64,000 nt of DNA from Plumapathes pennacea (GCA_964036295.1 OZ038471.1:3381001-3445000); one strand, 5' to 3'. Shown: positions 22,449-32,734, counted from the first letter of the stretch. Translations and numbers: made by a program. Notes: generated from the sequence alone by a model not told the origin.

Positions 22449-22799
22449 ATCTGCCATGGGGTCAGGTAATACTTCAATGGGACAGTGATCCCTTTTAACC
22501 CCAGTGAAGTGTTTAACATGGTTCCGAACCCAACAATGGATGATTACCCCGAAGGCTCGAAAGTGCGAGAGAAGGCGGAAGAATTCAATGAAAGTTACAC
22601 TCTTCTCCTCACAAAGCTGCACAATACCTTTAATGGGTCTCCTGACAATATTGGAGAAGCTATCTCCCAGATGCGTGATGTGGGAGACAAGTTGAAGGAT
22701 CTTTTAAGCACACGCATACCATCCGGCCCGTTCAGAGGCTTCGCTGGGGGTCCAAAATATGACTGCGTCAGGCTGCCCGACGCACCGATCATCGGATGA
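22449..22799 (+). pseudogene. Ferritin-like copy 5: orphan last exon
   Basis: Only exon 4 is present, with its acceptor (TTTACAG). Seven codons in, a TAC codon has become TAA (GTCAGGTAATAC against GTCATGTACTAC). After that the frame is open to a TGA at 22797-22799 and encodes YPEGSKVREKAEEFNESYT and SGPFRGFAGGPKYDC. No exons 1-3 precede it; the left neighbour is GPCR relic C. It is the most diverged of the five last exons. Confidence 0.85.
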
Positions 22800-22984
22800 C
22801 CAGTCGGGGTCAGAATTCTCTTCTCGCAACTTCGGCTGGGAGTTCCAGTGGACTTCCTCTGGCTGTATTGGAGGGGACTCACTAAGATGGAGTTTAATTA
22901 AAATAGGAGAACGTGCTTCTCGTTTTAGACTAATAAAACGTGCGATTTAGATTAGTGATCGTACACGATGCATCAGATTACAAT

Positions 22985-24060
22985 GTGATCAGAGCATTTG
23001 CAACTCCAAATAAAACGTCTCGACGTTAAAAAAGCGAGCGCTTTTTTTTGCGCCTGATAACTGACGATAGTATCTAAGGGTCTCGTCAGACATATAGTTG
23101 TCGACAACCATATGAATCCTACAAGTAAAATGAGTCGACAACTCATTGTGCACGATAAAACGTTTTTCACATGCTGGAGCAAATTATCGATATAACTAAT
23201 GTTCTTACGCGAAGGCTTGGTAACTAGCGTTTACTACGCATGTCAAAAGTGCACCCGCTGACAGGAAAAATTGCGTTATTGTCAATGACTAAACTGGCGC
23301 GTTTTTGATTCACAACAAAAGTAATTGAAAACAAAAACTGCTTTGTTGTCGATAACTAAAGTGTTCAAAGTTTGTTATCGATAACTTGCGTCACACACTG
23401 GCTCCTTGTGCTGTCAATAGTCCTCAAGATGGACAACTGACGTTAACTCCCTCTAAGACGGACACCCTATGAGTGTGAATTAGTATTCAATATTGACTGT
23501 GCTTTCCCTTAGGTCGGCAATGTGAAAACCAATACCTTTACTGGGAAAAGATTAATTTGATGAGTGTGACAATGTTAAACTCCAAAACTAACCAATCACA
23601 CTGAGGAGACCTCGGTGTGGATTTGTGGTGAACGTCGACTTTAATCATATACCGCACATACACACACATACACACACACACACATCTCGCTGTAAAGATG
23701 GACATTAATGGACAACCTTTTCAAATATAACCTGCTATACATAAAAAGGACTAGTAAACAAGTAGTTAGAGCTAGTAACACGAAAAACGGTTCAAACGGA
23801 AACGATACCAGCCTCTGATCCATATAAATTAAGCAATACAGGTATGTATTATATATCGCGTTTTCAAGCATTTTACTCTCAAATAGGGTACACTTTTTGT
23901 CTCTTTGTTCTGGACTTGGTCTGAATTAGGGAAAGAGTTTCCAGAACCGGGCAGCACACTTCAACCCAAAACTATGAGGAGTAAGTCCCCTCCCCCACCA
24001 ATGCCTTCCTCTCCGGGTTATTCCCGAAAATACCAACCGCGCTTTACAAATGTTACGAGC
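22985..24060. other. Spacer between ferritin-like copy 5 and the intact GPCR
   Basis: AT-rich sequence without a convincing ORF. It has a (CA)n microsatellite at 23654-23684. The last 35 bases match the 3' flanks of the GPCR relics. Confidence 0.6.
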
Positions 24061-24064
24061 GAAT

Positions 24065-25315
24065 TTACATAGGTGACCCACGGCAACGCGTCTTACGAAT
24101 TGAGAAAGCTCTTACAACGGATACAAGTTCAACCTGACAAGTGCCCGTTTCATCGCTGTACCAAGAAAGCGCGGGAGAAAAAGAGCCACGCGAAGTCATG
24201 CGCAGATATTGTTTCACTTTCCCGCGTATTTTCCCAAAGCTGTACACAGTAAGAAGCGGGTTCATAACTGCATTGATGTTACGCAAAACGCGAAAAATCG
24301 TTAGAACAAAAATCTGCGTCTTTGGCGAAGGTTGCCCCTTGATACAAACAACAACTAAATATGCTAGAATTGGAAAACAAGACAAGAGCAATGTTGCGGT
24401 TACATTGACAGAAAACTTCGCCGCAGCCCGCGCTGCTTCCGAAATCGGGGCAGCGTTCCTTCCGCTTGACTTTATGCGCCGCACTATCAAAGCCGTGAAT
24501 ATGGCGCTTGTAAAGAAAGGAAATGTAAACATTATGCTAAGATAAACTTGAGCAAATAGATTCGATCGTTGACCTGAGAGAAAAATAGTACAACTTTGAA
24601 TGGAGTGCGTGTCGTTCAATTTCTCGGTTTTGGTCGTGGCCAGGAAGATAAACGGGGTAGCCTGGAGAAGAACGAAAATCCACAAAGCCCTGACAAACCA
24701 GCGAACGCGACGGAGAGAGAAAGAACGAAACGGGAAGGAGATAGCCCACCAACGCTCAAAATTAATGACGGCCAAAAGATAAAAACTCGCAGTTGTGCTG
24801 AATATCCCCACAAACTTCAAACTGGCGCACAGGAGTCTTGTTCGTGGAATCTCTAAAATAGTGTCCGCCATTTGCTCGGGCACCGCCACAAAACCAGTGA
24901 CGAGGTCAGAATACACGAGCTGCTTGATAAAGAAATACGTAATGGTTTCAGATCTCGAGATTGGCGCCGGTGAGTCGCCTCTAGACGGCGCTGTCCTGTG
25001 TCGCGGTCTGTACCTCGTCAAACTCCTCACAGCAAGATGAACCATAATATTTAGCGTGAAAAGTAAGAGTTCGATGACAGAATTCGTAGCGACGAGGGCG
25101 ATTCTCTCGCTGAATCCTATAACGTTGAATATTTCTGTTAGATTGGCTTCGTTGACACCGTGTTTACTTGTTGGTAGGACTTTCCTTAGTATCTCTGTGG
25201 TGTTAAACCTGTTTGGGGTTTGGGTAGTTTCCATCGATCGAGCCGTTATTTCGTTGACTTCGTAAAAAATTGAGCGTCGGTGGATGCGTGTAGGATCTGT
25301 GGGATAAGAATGCAA
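24065..25315 (-). CDS. Class A (rhodopsin-like) GPCR, single exon
   Basis: An intronless 416-aa receptor. TM1 about 72-97, TM2 126-150 with D137 in YSDLVTG, TM3 from C163 to 187, TM4 205-226 with W212, C242 in loop 2 (the usual disulfide partner of C163), TM5 253-279 with FTFPFF, TM6 300-325 with SCFPILAY, TM7 335-359, then a basic helix 8 (GKIRGKVKQYLRM). The DRY motif reads ERW (187-189), and NPxxY reads NPLLT (352-356) with a Tyr two residues later. The N-terminus is hydrophilic with N-glycosylation sites; Met28 is an alternative start. The ligand cannot be told from sequence; anthozoan genomes carry large lineage-specific families of this type. It is tail-to-tail with the ferritin-like cluster and is the source type of the three relics. 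Confidence 0.88.
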   Translation of the reverse strand: MHSYPTDPTRIHRRSIFYEVNEITARSMETTQTPNRFNTTEILRKVLPTSKHGVNEANLTEIFNVIGFSERIALVATNSVIELLLFTLNIMVHLAVRSLTRYRPRHRTAPSRGDSPAPISRSETITYFFIKQLVYSDLVTGFVAVPEQMADTILEIPRTRLLCASLKFVGIFSTTASFYLLAVINFERWWAISFPFRSFSLRRVRWFVRALWIFVLLQATPFIFLATTKTEKLNDTHSIQSCTIFLSGQRSNLFAQVYLSIMFTFPFFTSAIFTALIVRRIKSSGRNAAPISEAARAAAKFSVNVTATLLLSCFPILAYLVVVCIKGQPSPKTQIFVLTIFRVLRNINAVMNPLLTVYSFGKIRGKVKQYLRMTSRGSFSPALSWYSDETGTCQVELVSVVRAFSIRKTRCRGSPM

Positions 25316-26660
25316 CAGGTTAGTAATATCAAAATATTAATATTAATGCAAAACTTGTGCAAGACAAGTTGCACAGCTCTTGCACATGTCAACATAATAG
25401 GTTAGAGAGCAAATGCTAAACTTGCCTGCACGTGCCAGATGAAGAAGCACTACTTCTTTTATTTTTATCTATTTTTTGGTTTGAGTCTGTGAAATGATCA
25501 TGTATGAATAACACCGAGAACAGTCAAGGTGTGTACGGGAAGATGTATTGGTTTTTGGTGGCCTTCCTAGCTCAAAATTTGCAAGAATGCGTGAGTTATC
25601 ATTGCAAATAAGAGTTTGTTAAGATTATTCGTCCTGACTCTTGTTTCTTGGGGAGTTTTGCGAATTGTCTTTCGGTCTCAGGGCAAGATGCCTGGCATCA
25701 AGATTTTCAAGGCCGTGAAAAATTCTCAACTGCAAATGTGAATTGTTTCGTTTTATCGTGATCATTACTCGAGAAAACGCAAACACACGAACACGAATTA
25801 AGTCGACACACGTTCGAGTACACACGAACATATATCACACCAACACGCAATACCACGAACACACAATCGGCTATACCGTGATTACCGTTCCGACTCCCAG
25901 GTGATCAACTTTAGTTTTCTCCTATAAATATCTCACCAAAGATATATCATACAATAAGGAGAATTTGGCAGTTGACAGCTTGCTCAGATGTGGAAGTTGA
26001 ACGAACTACCAATATTCTCATAACATCACGTGCGCGTACATAGAATGGTTATAGGAATTTGGATTTTCAGCTCGAGAATAGAAGGGAGGCCAAGAATACA
26101 TAACACGGTTCTTTCTCGTGTTCGAACATGGACACCATCAAAGGCGCCGTCGCCCCAAACCGCCTCATGATACATTTGGAACGCTCAGGATCGGTATTTC
26201 GCTCCGTAATCAAAAACAAACTAACAAACAAAACAAAAACCGAAAACAGAAAACCGAACATGTACTGTACTCGAAGACATCAGTGCATTTATATCGTTTT
26301 TCAAAAAATCTCGAACAGAAAGCTAAAACTATCCATCGTGCAAGGCAAATGTATATAGCAACGATTTCCAGAACTGTATTGCCTGATAGTTGTCTGGCCC
26401 CGCGGTTACTTCTACAGTTGCCTAAACGCTTACCTTTGGGCGAACGTCGGTCAAACGCACCACTGACAAAGTTTGATTCCTCTCGCAACCTAAAAGAAAA
26501 TCGAAGATGTTTGTAATTTCTAAAGACAACTTGTTTCAGAATTCATGCTTTTAAACGAAATGGACGGCGGAACGGATTTACCCTTACAAATATTCTGCAC
26601 ACAAAAAATGTTACTCCCACTCCTTTTCTGCCTCAAAATTAATCCAATCTAAACATAGCT
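25316..26660. other. Upstream of GPCR; no gene seen
   Basis: No ORF with coding character and no convincing splice pairs. At about 25895-26010 there is a reverse-oriented copy of the short interspersed element described at 57770 (ACTCCCAGGTGATCAACTTTA, GGAGAATTTGGCAGTTGA). A promoter for the receptor is expected just left of this stretch but no clear TATA box was found. Confidence 0.5.
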
Positions 26661-26679
26661 GTTACCGCTAATTATTGAT

Positions 26680-26830
26680 GGATGCGACCAATCGCTGGGC
26701 GGAGCGGTAAACGCAAATACGGCGCTCCTCTGATGAGGGTAATGGAACGCCGTCAAAGAGACAATGTAGCTGACGTTTCGAGCGCTGGCCCTTCGTCAGA
26801 GCGAATGAGTCGAATGGGTGGATATATCCA
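26680..26830. mobile_element. Fragment of a repetitive (possibly Penelope-type) retroelement
   Basis: The block GGCGCTCCTCTGATGAGGGT ... GTAGCTGACGTTTCGAGCGC ... CCTTCGTCAGAGCG resembles a sequence I know as abundant in cnidarian genomes. Read on the minus strand it contains CTGACGA followed by CGAAAC, the order of conserved hammerhead ribozyme core boxes, which Penelope-like elements often carry. The fold was not computed, and the assignment is from memory of the motif. Confidence 0.4.
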
Positions 26831-27085
26831 TTCATTTTTGAAATTGAGCAAGTAGACAAATCGGTCAATAAATTGAATAGGTTGATATATCCACTCAATA
26901 GAAAATTGAGAAAATTAATAAATCGGTCAATAAATCAAATAGATTGATATATCCATTGAATTGAAAATTGAGCAAATGGACAAGTCGGTCAATAAATCGA
27001 GTAGGTTGATATACCCATTTAACTTAAATTTAACAGAGAGACATATCGGTCAATGAATCAAATAGTTTGATAAATCTATTGAATT
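26830..27085. repeat. Tandem repeat, four units of about 62 bp
   Basis: TCGGTCAATAAAT-type blocks start at 26861, 26923, 26985 and 27046, each followed by a GTTGATATATCCA-like block and AAAATTGAG. A fifth, isolated unit lies at about 28460-28530, suggesting a larger array split by an insertion. Confidence 0.85.
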
Positions 27086-27202
27086 GAAAATTTAGTCCCC
27101 GAGCGAAGCGAAGCGAAGTGAGGGTAATAATCACGGCGCTAATGCAGCAAATTCGCTTTGTGTGGAGACTCCAAGCCAGTCGCCATCTCGAAATCTAATG
27201 TT

Positions 27203-27235
27203 CGTCAGTCAGTCTGTCAGTCTGTCAGTCTGTCA
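27203..27235. repeat. Short GTCAGTCT tandem repeat
   Basis: About four imperfect copies of an 8-base GTCAGTCT/GTCTGTCA unit. Confidence 0.85.
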
Positions 27236-27309
27236 TAGGGCGACCTCTAAGGCAATGACGTAATAATAATTATCGATTAGCGTCAAAGCGAGGTCAAACA
27301 AAGGTTTGA

Positions 27310-27822
27310 ATGAAGCAACAACTGTACGTAACTGCGTTTACGAAAATGAATTTGAAAACTGGAAAACTTGACACAGCACGGTCTCGCGAAGCTCGTCTGC
27401 AAAAGAGAAGGGAACTAGCACGGGCAAGGCGAAATCGTGAAACAATCGAACCGCGCCAAATACGTCTAGAGAAAAGACGACAAACATTTGATAACCGACA
27501 GCATCATGAACGGAAGCTTGCCGAAGAAACGGCTCCGCAAAGGGAACAGCGCTTGGAAGCAAATCGGGAGCTTCAGACGCCATCTTGTGTTAAACTCAGA
27601 TCCTTATTCAGAAAGGACAAGCAACAAAGGTTAGTCAGTGGAAAGCGAACAATCACCGTGACAAATATATTCTACCCGTATCTTGTAACTCGATCACTTC
27701 AAGAATGTATTAAAATCTGTATGCTGATCATTTTCCCTCGAAGTATTGTTTTAGTACGCTTCTGTCGCCAGTTTCGGCTACCGTATTGGCTCAGAGCAAT
27801 CGAAACTTGGAGTCTTGAATGA
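27310..27822 (+). CDS. Helitron-like N-terminal fragment (arginine/glutamate repeats)
   Basis: A 170-codon ORF. Residues 23-92 are degenerate 22-24 residue repeats of the type SREARLQKRRELARARRN / ETAPQREQRLEANRELQ. Such ETxEQRxxRL...R repeats are known from the N-terminal region of Helitron-type (Rep/helicase) proteins in cnidarians. After residue 95 the composition changes and no Helitron-like or helicase domain follows, so this is at most a 5' fragment of a mobile element. Another basic coiled-coil protein is possible. Confidence 0.4.
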   Translation: MKQQLYVTAFTKMNLKTGKLDTARSREARLQKRRELARARRNRETIEPRQIRLEKRRQTFDNRQHHERKLAEETAPQREQRLEANRELQTPSCVKLRSLFRKDKQQRLVSGKRTITVTNIFYPYLVTRSLQECIKICMLIIFPRSIVLVRFCRQFRLPYWLRAIETWSLE

Positions 27823-28750
27823 TTTAGTCAGATGTCTTATTATTTCTTTCAAGACTAAAACTGTAACAAATACTGTAATTTGACATGCGGTGATTGCATC
27901 GAGAATCGTTCACAAGCCCTTAGAAGTATGACTAGGTCTGAAGCCCGTGTATAATTTGAAGTAAGCCGTTGAAGTTTTGCTTTGATTCTGGGAGAAATCA
28001 TGTTGTTTTGAGCGCGTTCACGTACAAAACAATTCGAGCTCATTAAACATGCATGCCTGAGTCTTGTGCGTGTAATCCAGAGTAAAAACAAATTGCACAG
28101 GAAGCCTATTTAATTGTACTGCCTATGAATTCAAAATTGGAAAATCAGCGTTCCTTTTTTCCGTACTACGACGGCCGACCAACTTCAAAATTGAATTGAA
28201 TATTAAATTTGAGAACGTGCTTGGCAGACTGTATGAATTAATTTGACGTGCAGACCGTGGGAAATACGTACTTCGTCACGCAATCGACTCTTATAACACA
28301 CACCATTCTTTTTCATCTCCTTTGCGTGTAGCACTTGACTTCGAAGAGAAGATTGAGTCAACATTTCGGTAAAACAAAGGCTACTCTTGTTGGGAGTACC
28401 AAAGTAAAAGTCCCATCTTTGGCAGAGCGAGGGGGTATCCGGCTGCGATTATCATATTTCTAGTAAATAGACAAATCAATAAATAGATCGAATAAGTTGA
28501 TAAATCCATTCAATTGAAAATTTAGAAATTCTTTTGAAAACAAAATTAAAAAGCAAATGTATAGCAGACTGTTTTATTGATAATTTTGACAGAGTTTGAC
28601 TTCGTTTGAAACATTAACCTCTTAATTATTTGACGGATAGATTTATTTATTGGTTAATTCACTGTCTGACAGCTGGCAGTATGAAGTTGTGTATGAGAGT
28701 AGGTAATCAGAACACAAAACTTATATTCATGTTTTCAATTATTTATTGAA
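27823..28750. other. No gene seen
   Basis: AT-rich sequence with no convincing ORF. It contains the isolated 62-bp repeat unit near 28460-28530. Confidence 0.5.
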
Positions 28751-28771
28751 TATTAAACCGGAATACTTTCC

Positions 28772-28905
28772 ATAGGATGACCGATTCCATGAAGACTTTC
28801 AATCCGACTTGCTGTAAGAGCCTGCGGCCTGGCGTGCCACCCGATGAGCAATCCCATAAAGACTTTCGATCCGACTTGCTGTGCCACCGATGAGCGATCC
28901 CGTGA
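28772..28905. repeat. Imperfect direct repeat
   Basis: AAGACTTTCAATCCGACTTG at about 28793 recurs as AAGACTTTCGATCCGACTTG at about 28859, each followed by CTGT and a GCCACC/GATGAGC block. Confidence 0.65.
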
Positions 28906-28967
28906 TGGCTTTAAAATAACATCGCTTCTTTTCATCATAGTTCAGACGATTATAATACATATTGAAC

Positions 28968-29210
28968 CTCGTGGCGAACTAAACTGTAGAAAATGTGACG
29001 TGTCCTTCCCGCTGGTACGGTGTAATCGTGTCGTACCAACGGGAAGGACAGAGTGAAATAACTCGACTATTTTAGTCGAGGATCATTTTAAGTGAAGAGT
29101 GAGTGTATCTTCAATAAAATCAAGTGGCATCTCTTCCTTTGATGGTGATTTAGACAACTGAGGCGAACTAAACTGTGGAAAATGTGATGTGTCCTTCCCG
29201 CTGGTACGAT
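28968..29210. repeat. Repeated arm with an 18-bp hairpin
   Basis: GTCCTTCCCGCTGGTACG at 29002 pairs with CGTACCAACGGGAAGGAC ending at 29049 (17 of 18 bases, 12-base loop). The left arm with its flank (GGCGAACTAAACTGT, AAAATGTGA) recurs at about 29162-29208. A second small perfect hairpin, CTCGACTA/TAGTCGAG, is at 29062-29080. Confidence 0.75.
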
Positions 29211-29592
29211 AGAGTTTGAACTCTTCAGACACACACAGACGTATAAATTGAATTCCTTTGACAAGACAAACTTTTAATATACGGGAGTTATGATTTCGCC
29301 CCACTGTTCCAGTTAAACAGCAATCAATCATTTATTTATACTTCAAATCCAGTTGTATATACAATGTTAGTACAAGTTTATTAAAGTTATATGTGATATA
29401 GTTGTTGACTAATGAAATAAGGTAAGTGTGTGCGGTGGCTAGAGGAGTAACTGCTTTCGAGCAAGTCACCGCAAACGTGATATGAACACAACACGGCAGT
29501 GATATGAACACAAATCAACTATTCACTCTACTAGGCAATGATGTCAGACTTCAATCGTCGAAAATAAGTCAAACGTAGGCAGTTCGTCCCCG

Positions 29593-29798
29593 CTACCCAT
29601 CGGCTGTTACGGCAAAAACACGCTCGGGTACTTGTTGAGGGTCTGAGGCTCCCGAAGCAGGCAAAACGTCTGCTAATTTGGGGATTTCTTGTAACTCTGA
29701 CATATCTGCCTCACTTTTATCTCGGCATAAGAGCGGCGAGGGTTTCGTAACGTCCTCGGTGTGAATAGCTCTCGCTTCGGCAGTTTCTGTCTCAAATC
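29593..29798 (-). CDS. Candidate terminal coding exon, unassigned
   Basis: On the minus strand a CACAG acceptor is followed by a 206-nt block open in phase 1 to TAG, encoding GFETETAEARAIHTEDVTKP, DMSELQEIPKLADVL and PERVFAVTADG. A second frame is also open for 42 codons, so coding status is uncertain. No matching upstream exon is firm; a candidate lies at 34954. Confidence 0.25.
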
Positions 29799-29954
29799 CT
29801 GTGAATGAACGTTAAAGGACCTTTAATACTACAACGGGTTGCAAAAATAGTTGAGACACTTTATATCATTTTCGCCCTGTTTTTCGATTTTGGACTTGTT
29901 TGCTTCTCTTCTCCCCTCCCCCCTATTGCAATGTTGTTTGAGGGCCCAAATCTG

Positions 29955-30010
29955 TTACACAGTAGGGACCTTAAGATACAGGACGGGAGAGCACGACGGC
30001 GACGGCAAAT
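29955..30010. repeat. Dispersed repeat tip (AGGGACCTTAAGAT)
   Basis: AGGGACCTTAAGATACAGGA then CGGGAGAG and GACGGCGACG match, in reverse, 35826-35872. The same kind of block is familiar from the ends of short non-autonomous transposons in corals. Confidence 0.5.
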
Positions 30011-30179
30011 CCGCGAGAGGATTGGGCAGAGGACGCGGTCGTGTCATGCTCAACACCGCGGCAAAACGCCTGCGCATGCGTTGGTGATTTTAGTTTCGGT
30101 GGATTTTCCCAGGGATAATTCCGCAACAGACGAACGCATTTTGCAGCCGCAAACAATCAGCGGTAAAAAACACGAGCAT

Positions 30180-31190
30180 GAATGTGCAGGATCAGTATAT
30201 TTAAACTACTATAGATTTGGGGGAGATTCAAGTCTAGAATTTTCTGCCCAACAAACAGAAAGGGGATGTCACTCGATATTCTCAAAGTAAAAGTTTTTTG
30301 AAATGTTAAACAGAAACTAGCATCACAACAAGGCATCATTCACCATCACCAGCCACATGCATTCACTAATTTATTATTCACCATCATTGGTATATAATAA
30401 AATGATAATAATAAGTTAATCTTTGTATATTTTACATCCTGGAACAAGACTTCTTTTTATATACATGTAAATTGCCAACATTTGCAGGAATTTAGATACA
30501 ATACAGCAATAGTGCTGTCAATTTCACAAAATTTAGGTCGATAATTGAATTATATCTAAAAAATCTCTAAATGTAAAGTTTTCTAAAAATGTCAAGCAAA
30601 GCAAAAAGAATTATTCATCTAAATGATCATCAGCATAGAGCTGTTTTCCAATGACCATACAAGTAATCAAGTGATTGCTCAAATTGACTTTGCATTTGGT
30701 ACACTTTCCGAAAAAGTGGTCAAATACAAGTTCACTAAACAGCAGCAATCTTGGTCAATAAAGAGAAAAAACATTGATTGTATTATTCTCCACACAAGAA
30801 AGCAATATTGTTTTCAGTCTTTTCACATTGTTCATGATTACATGGAAACATGATTACAGTGCACAGTATGACAATCCCAGCTAGTAGAATGCAGAGGGGT
30901 AAATATGCACTTGTCCACACTCCTAAGCTTGTACTTGCTCTTTACCAAGATGTACTGGAAGGTGAGCCAGCCTAATTCCACCTCAAAAGCCCAGTGCAAA
31001 TCCTGGGATCTGCCTTTCAACAACAACAACAAACAAAATACAAAAACAAAATACATTACCAGTAATAGAAACCTGAAGAACTCACTTAAACTTTCAAAAA
31101 TGAGATTTGGGACATGGACTGATCACTGAATATTAGCAATTTATTTATTTTTTCTACCAGATGTGATCTTGTAGTTAATTTTGTTTCAAT
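30180..31190. other. No gene seen
   Basis: AT-rich, with ORFs below 80 codons that have no splice support or coding character. Confidence 0.5.
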
Positions 31191-31199
31191 TATAAATAT

Positions 31200-31585
31200 C
31201 ACCCACCTGATACAAAACTCCTGGAAAGTAGGACATCACTGCAGCCTTGTCAAATAAATTATGCCAAGTAAACAACTGCTTTAAACATTCTGAAGTCTGT
31301 GGAATAACATAGTAGACTAAGTCAAGTGAATTTTTGTGAGGTACGTCTTGGTATATAACAAACTATGTACAACTTCAAAACTTGGCACATAAGGTATTTT
31401 CATGATTAACATCACCCACCTGATACAAAACTCCAGGAAAGTAGGAAGTCACTGCAGCCATGTCCTCAGGAAATTACTGCTTGAAAAACTCTGAAGGCTG
31501 TGGAATAAAATAATGGACTAGTCAAGTGGATTTTATGGGTACACTGGTATTCAACAAACTATGTGGGGTACATGCAAAGACCTCA
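31200..31585. repeat. Tandem duplication of about 210 bp
   Basis: ATCACCCACCTGATACAAAA at 31198 and at 31408 head two related blocks, with CTGTGGAATAA, GTCAAGTG and CAACAAACTATGT-type matches following in the same order. On the minus strand each reads as a short open stretch (VLYQ before a GTGGGTGAT donor-like site), but acceptors are not conserved. Confidence 0.75.
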
Positions 31586-31739
31586 ACAGAAATTTAAGAG
31601 CCCCATGGGTACCACCCTTCTCAGCATGCATTAACAATCTATCAGAGATCCATTACAGTCCTCAGCAAACAGGCCTACCAACTCTGAAAGTGACTTAGTT
31701 CACAACTCAACCCCCCTGATTTTTTCTTTTTTATTCATT

Positions 31740-32110
31740 GGGGGAGAGGGGGTACTCCTCAAAATTTTGGGTGGGGGTGTGCCGCCCAGGACTGAAAACC
31801 CTTACCCTATTTCAGACCATAATTTGTAATTTTTGACCATATTTCAGACCAAAAAATGCAATTTTCAGCCCTATTTCAGACCAAAATTAGCAATTTTCAA
31901 CCCTATTTCAGACCAAAAAATGCAATTTTCAGCCCTATTTCAGACCAAAATTAGCAATTTTCGACCCTATTTCAGACCAAATAACAAGTCTCCAACCTAT
32001 TCCAGACTAAAGGTTAAAATTGATACCCTATTTCAGACTAAAATGCTGAAAATGATACCCTTTGGGGTGGCACATACCTATATGGGAGTATCACCCCCCC
32101 CCCCCCCCCC
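31740..32110. mobile_element. Miniature element with inverted ends and internal 30-bp repeats
   Basis: The ends are inverted: GGGGGTACTCC ... GGTGTGCCGCCC at the left and GGGGTGGCACATACC ... GGGAGTATCACCCCC at the right. The inside is made of about seven CCCTATTTCAGACCAAAA-type units of about 30 bp. A decayed relative lies at 37455-37700. The ORF through the repeats is an artefact. Confidence 0.7.
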
Positions 32111-32269
32111 TTGGGCCATGCCCAATATTCTGCCTGGCCCCCGAAGCATACTGAAGATGCGAATTTTGGGTGACGGTAGTTTGAAATTTAGACTTACCTT
32201 CCTTCCACAAGTTCCTTTCTTTACTTCAACCATCATCTGAAGGGCAAGGCCAACACAGCTTTCAACAGC

Positions 32270-32720
32270 GTCTCTGTTTAAATAGAAATTCTCTCTTTTG
32301 GGAACTTGTCCCTTATTTATTCATTCCTTCAATTTATTTAACTTAGTAATTAATTTATTCATTATATGAATAATTAATCAATTTATTTAATAAATTCATT
32401 TATTCATTATATGAATAATTAATCAATTCATTTATTCATTATATGAATAAATGAATAATTAAATAAATGCATGCATGAATGAATAAATCAATTCTGACTG
32501 GCCCAATGGAATTATGGGTGTATGGTAATTTGAAATTTGGATTTGAATAAATCAATTCATTCACTTATACATTATTTAATAATTCATTTATTCTTTTGTT
32601 CATTTTATTGTTTATTGTTTTGTTCATTTCTTTACTTGTTATTCTTTATTCCTTTATTCATACATTAAAGAATAAAATAAATATATAAATAAATAAATAA
32701 AATAAAACAAATAAGTTTTA
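32270..32720. repeat. AT-rich low-complexity tract
   Basis: Irregular repeats of TTCATTATATGAATAATTAA and ATTTATT/AAATAAAT units. No gene. Confidence 0.85.
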
Positions 32721-32734
32721 TTCATTGGGTGTGT

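Noticed and set aside
24141-24545. 134-codon plus-strand ORF
   Set aside because: It is antisense to the intact GPCR and has no independent features; the same frame is only of interest where fused at 4113.
31200-31585. Possible duplicated minus-strand exon ending VLYQ
   Set aside because: Donor-like GTGGGTGAT is shared but neither copy has a conserved acceptor or a neighbouring exon.
31833-32240. 135-codon plus-strand ORF
   Set aside because: It runs through 30-bp tandem repeats and a poly-C tract of a miniature element.
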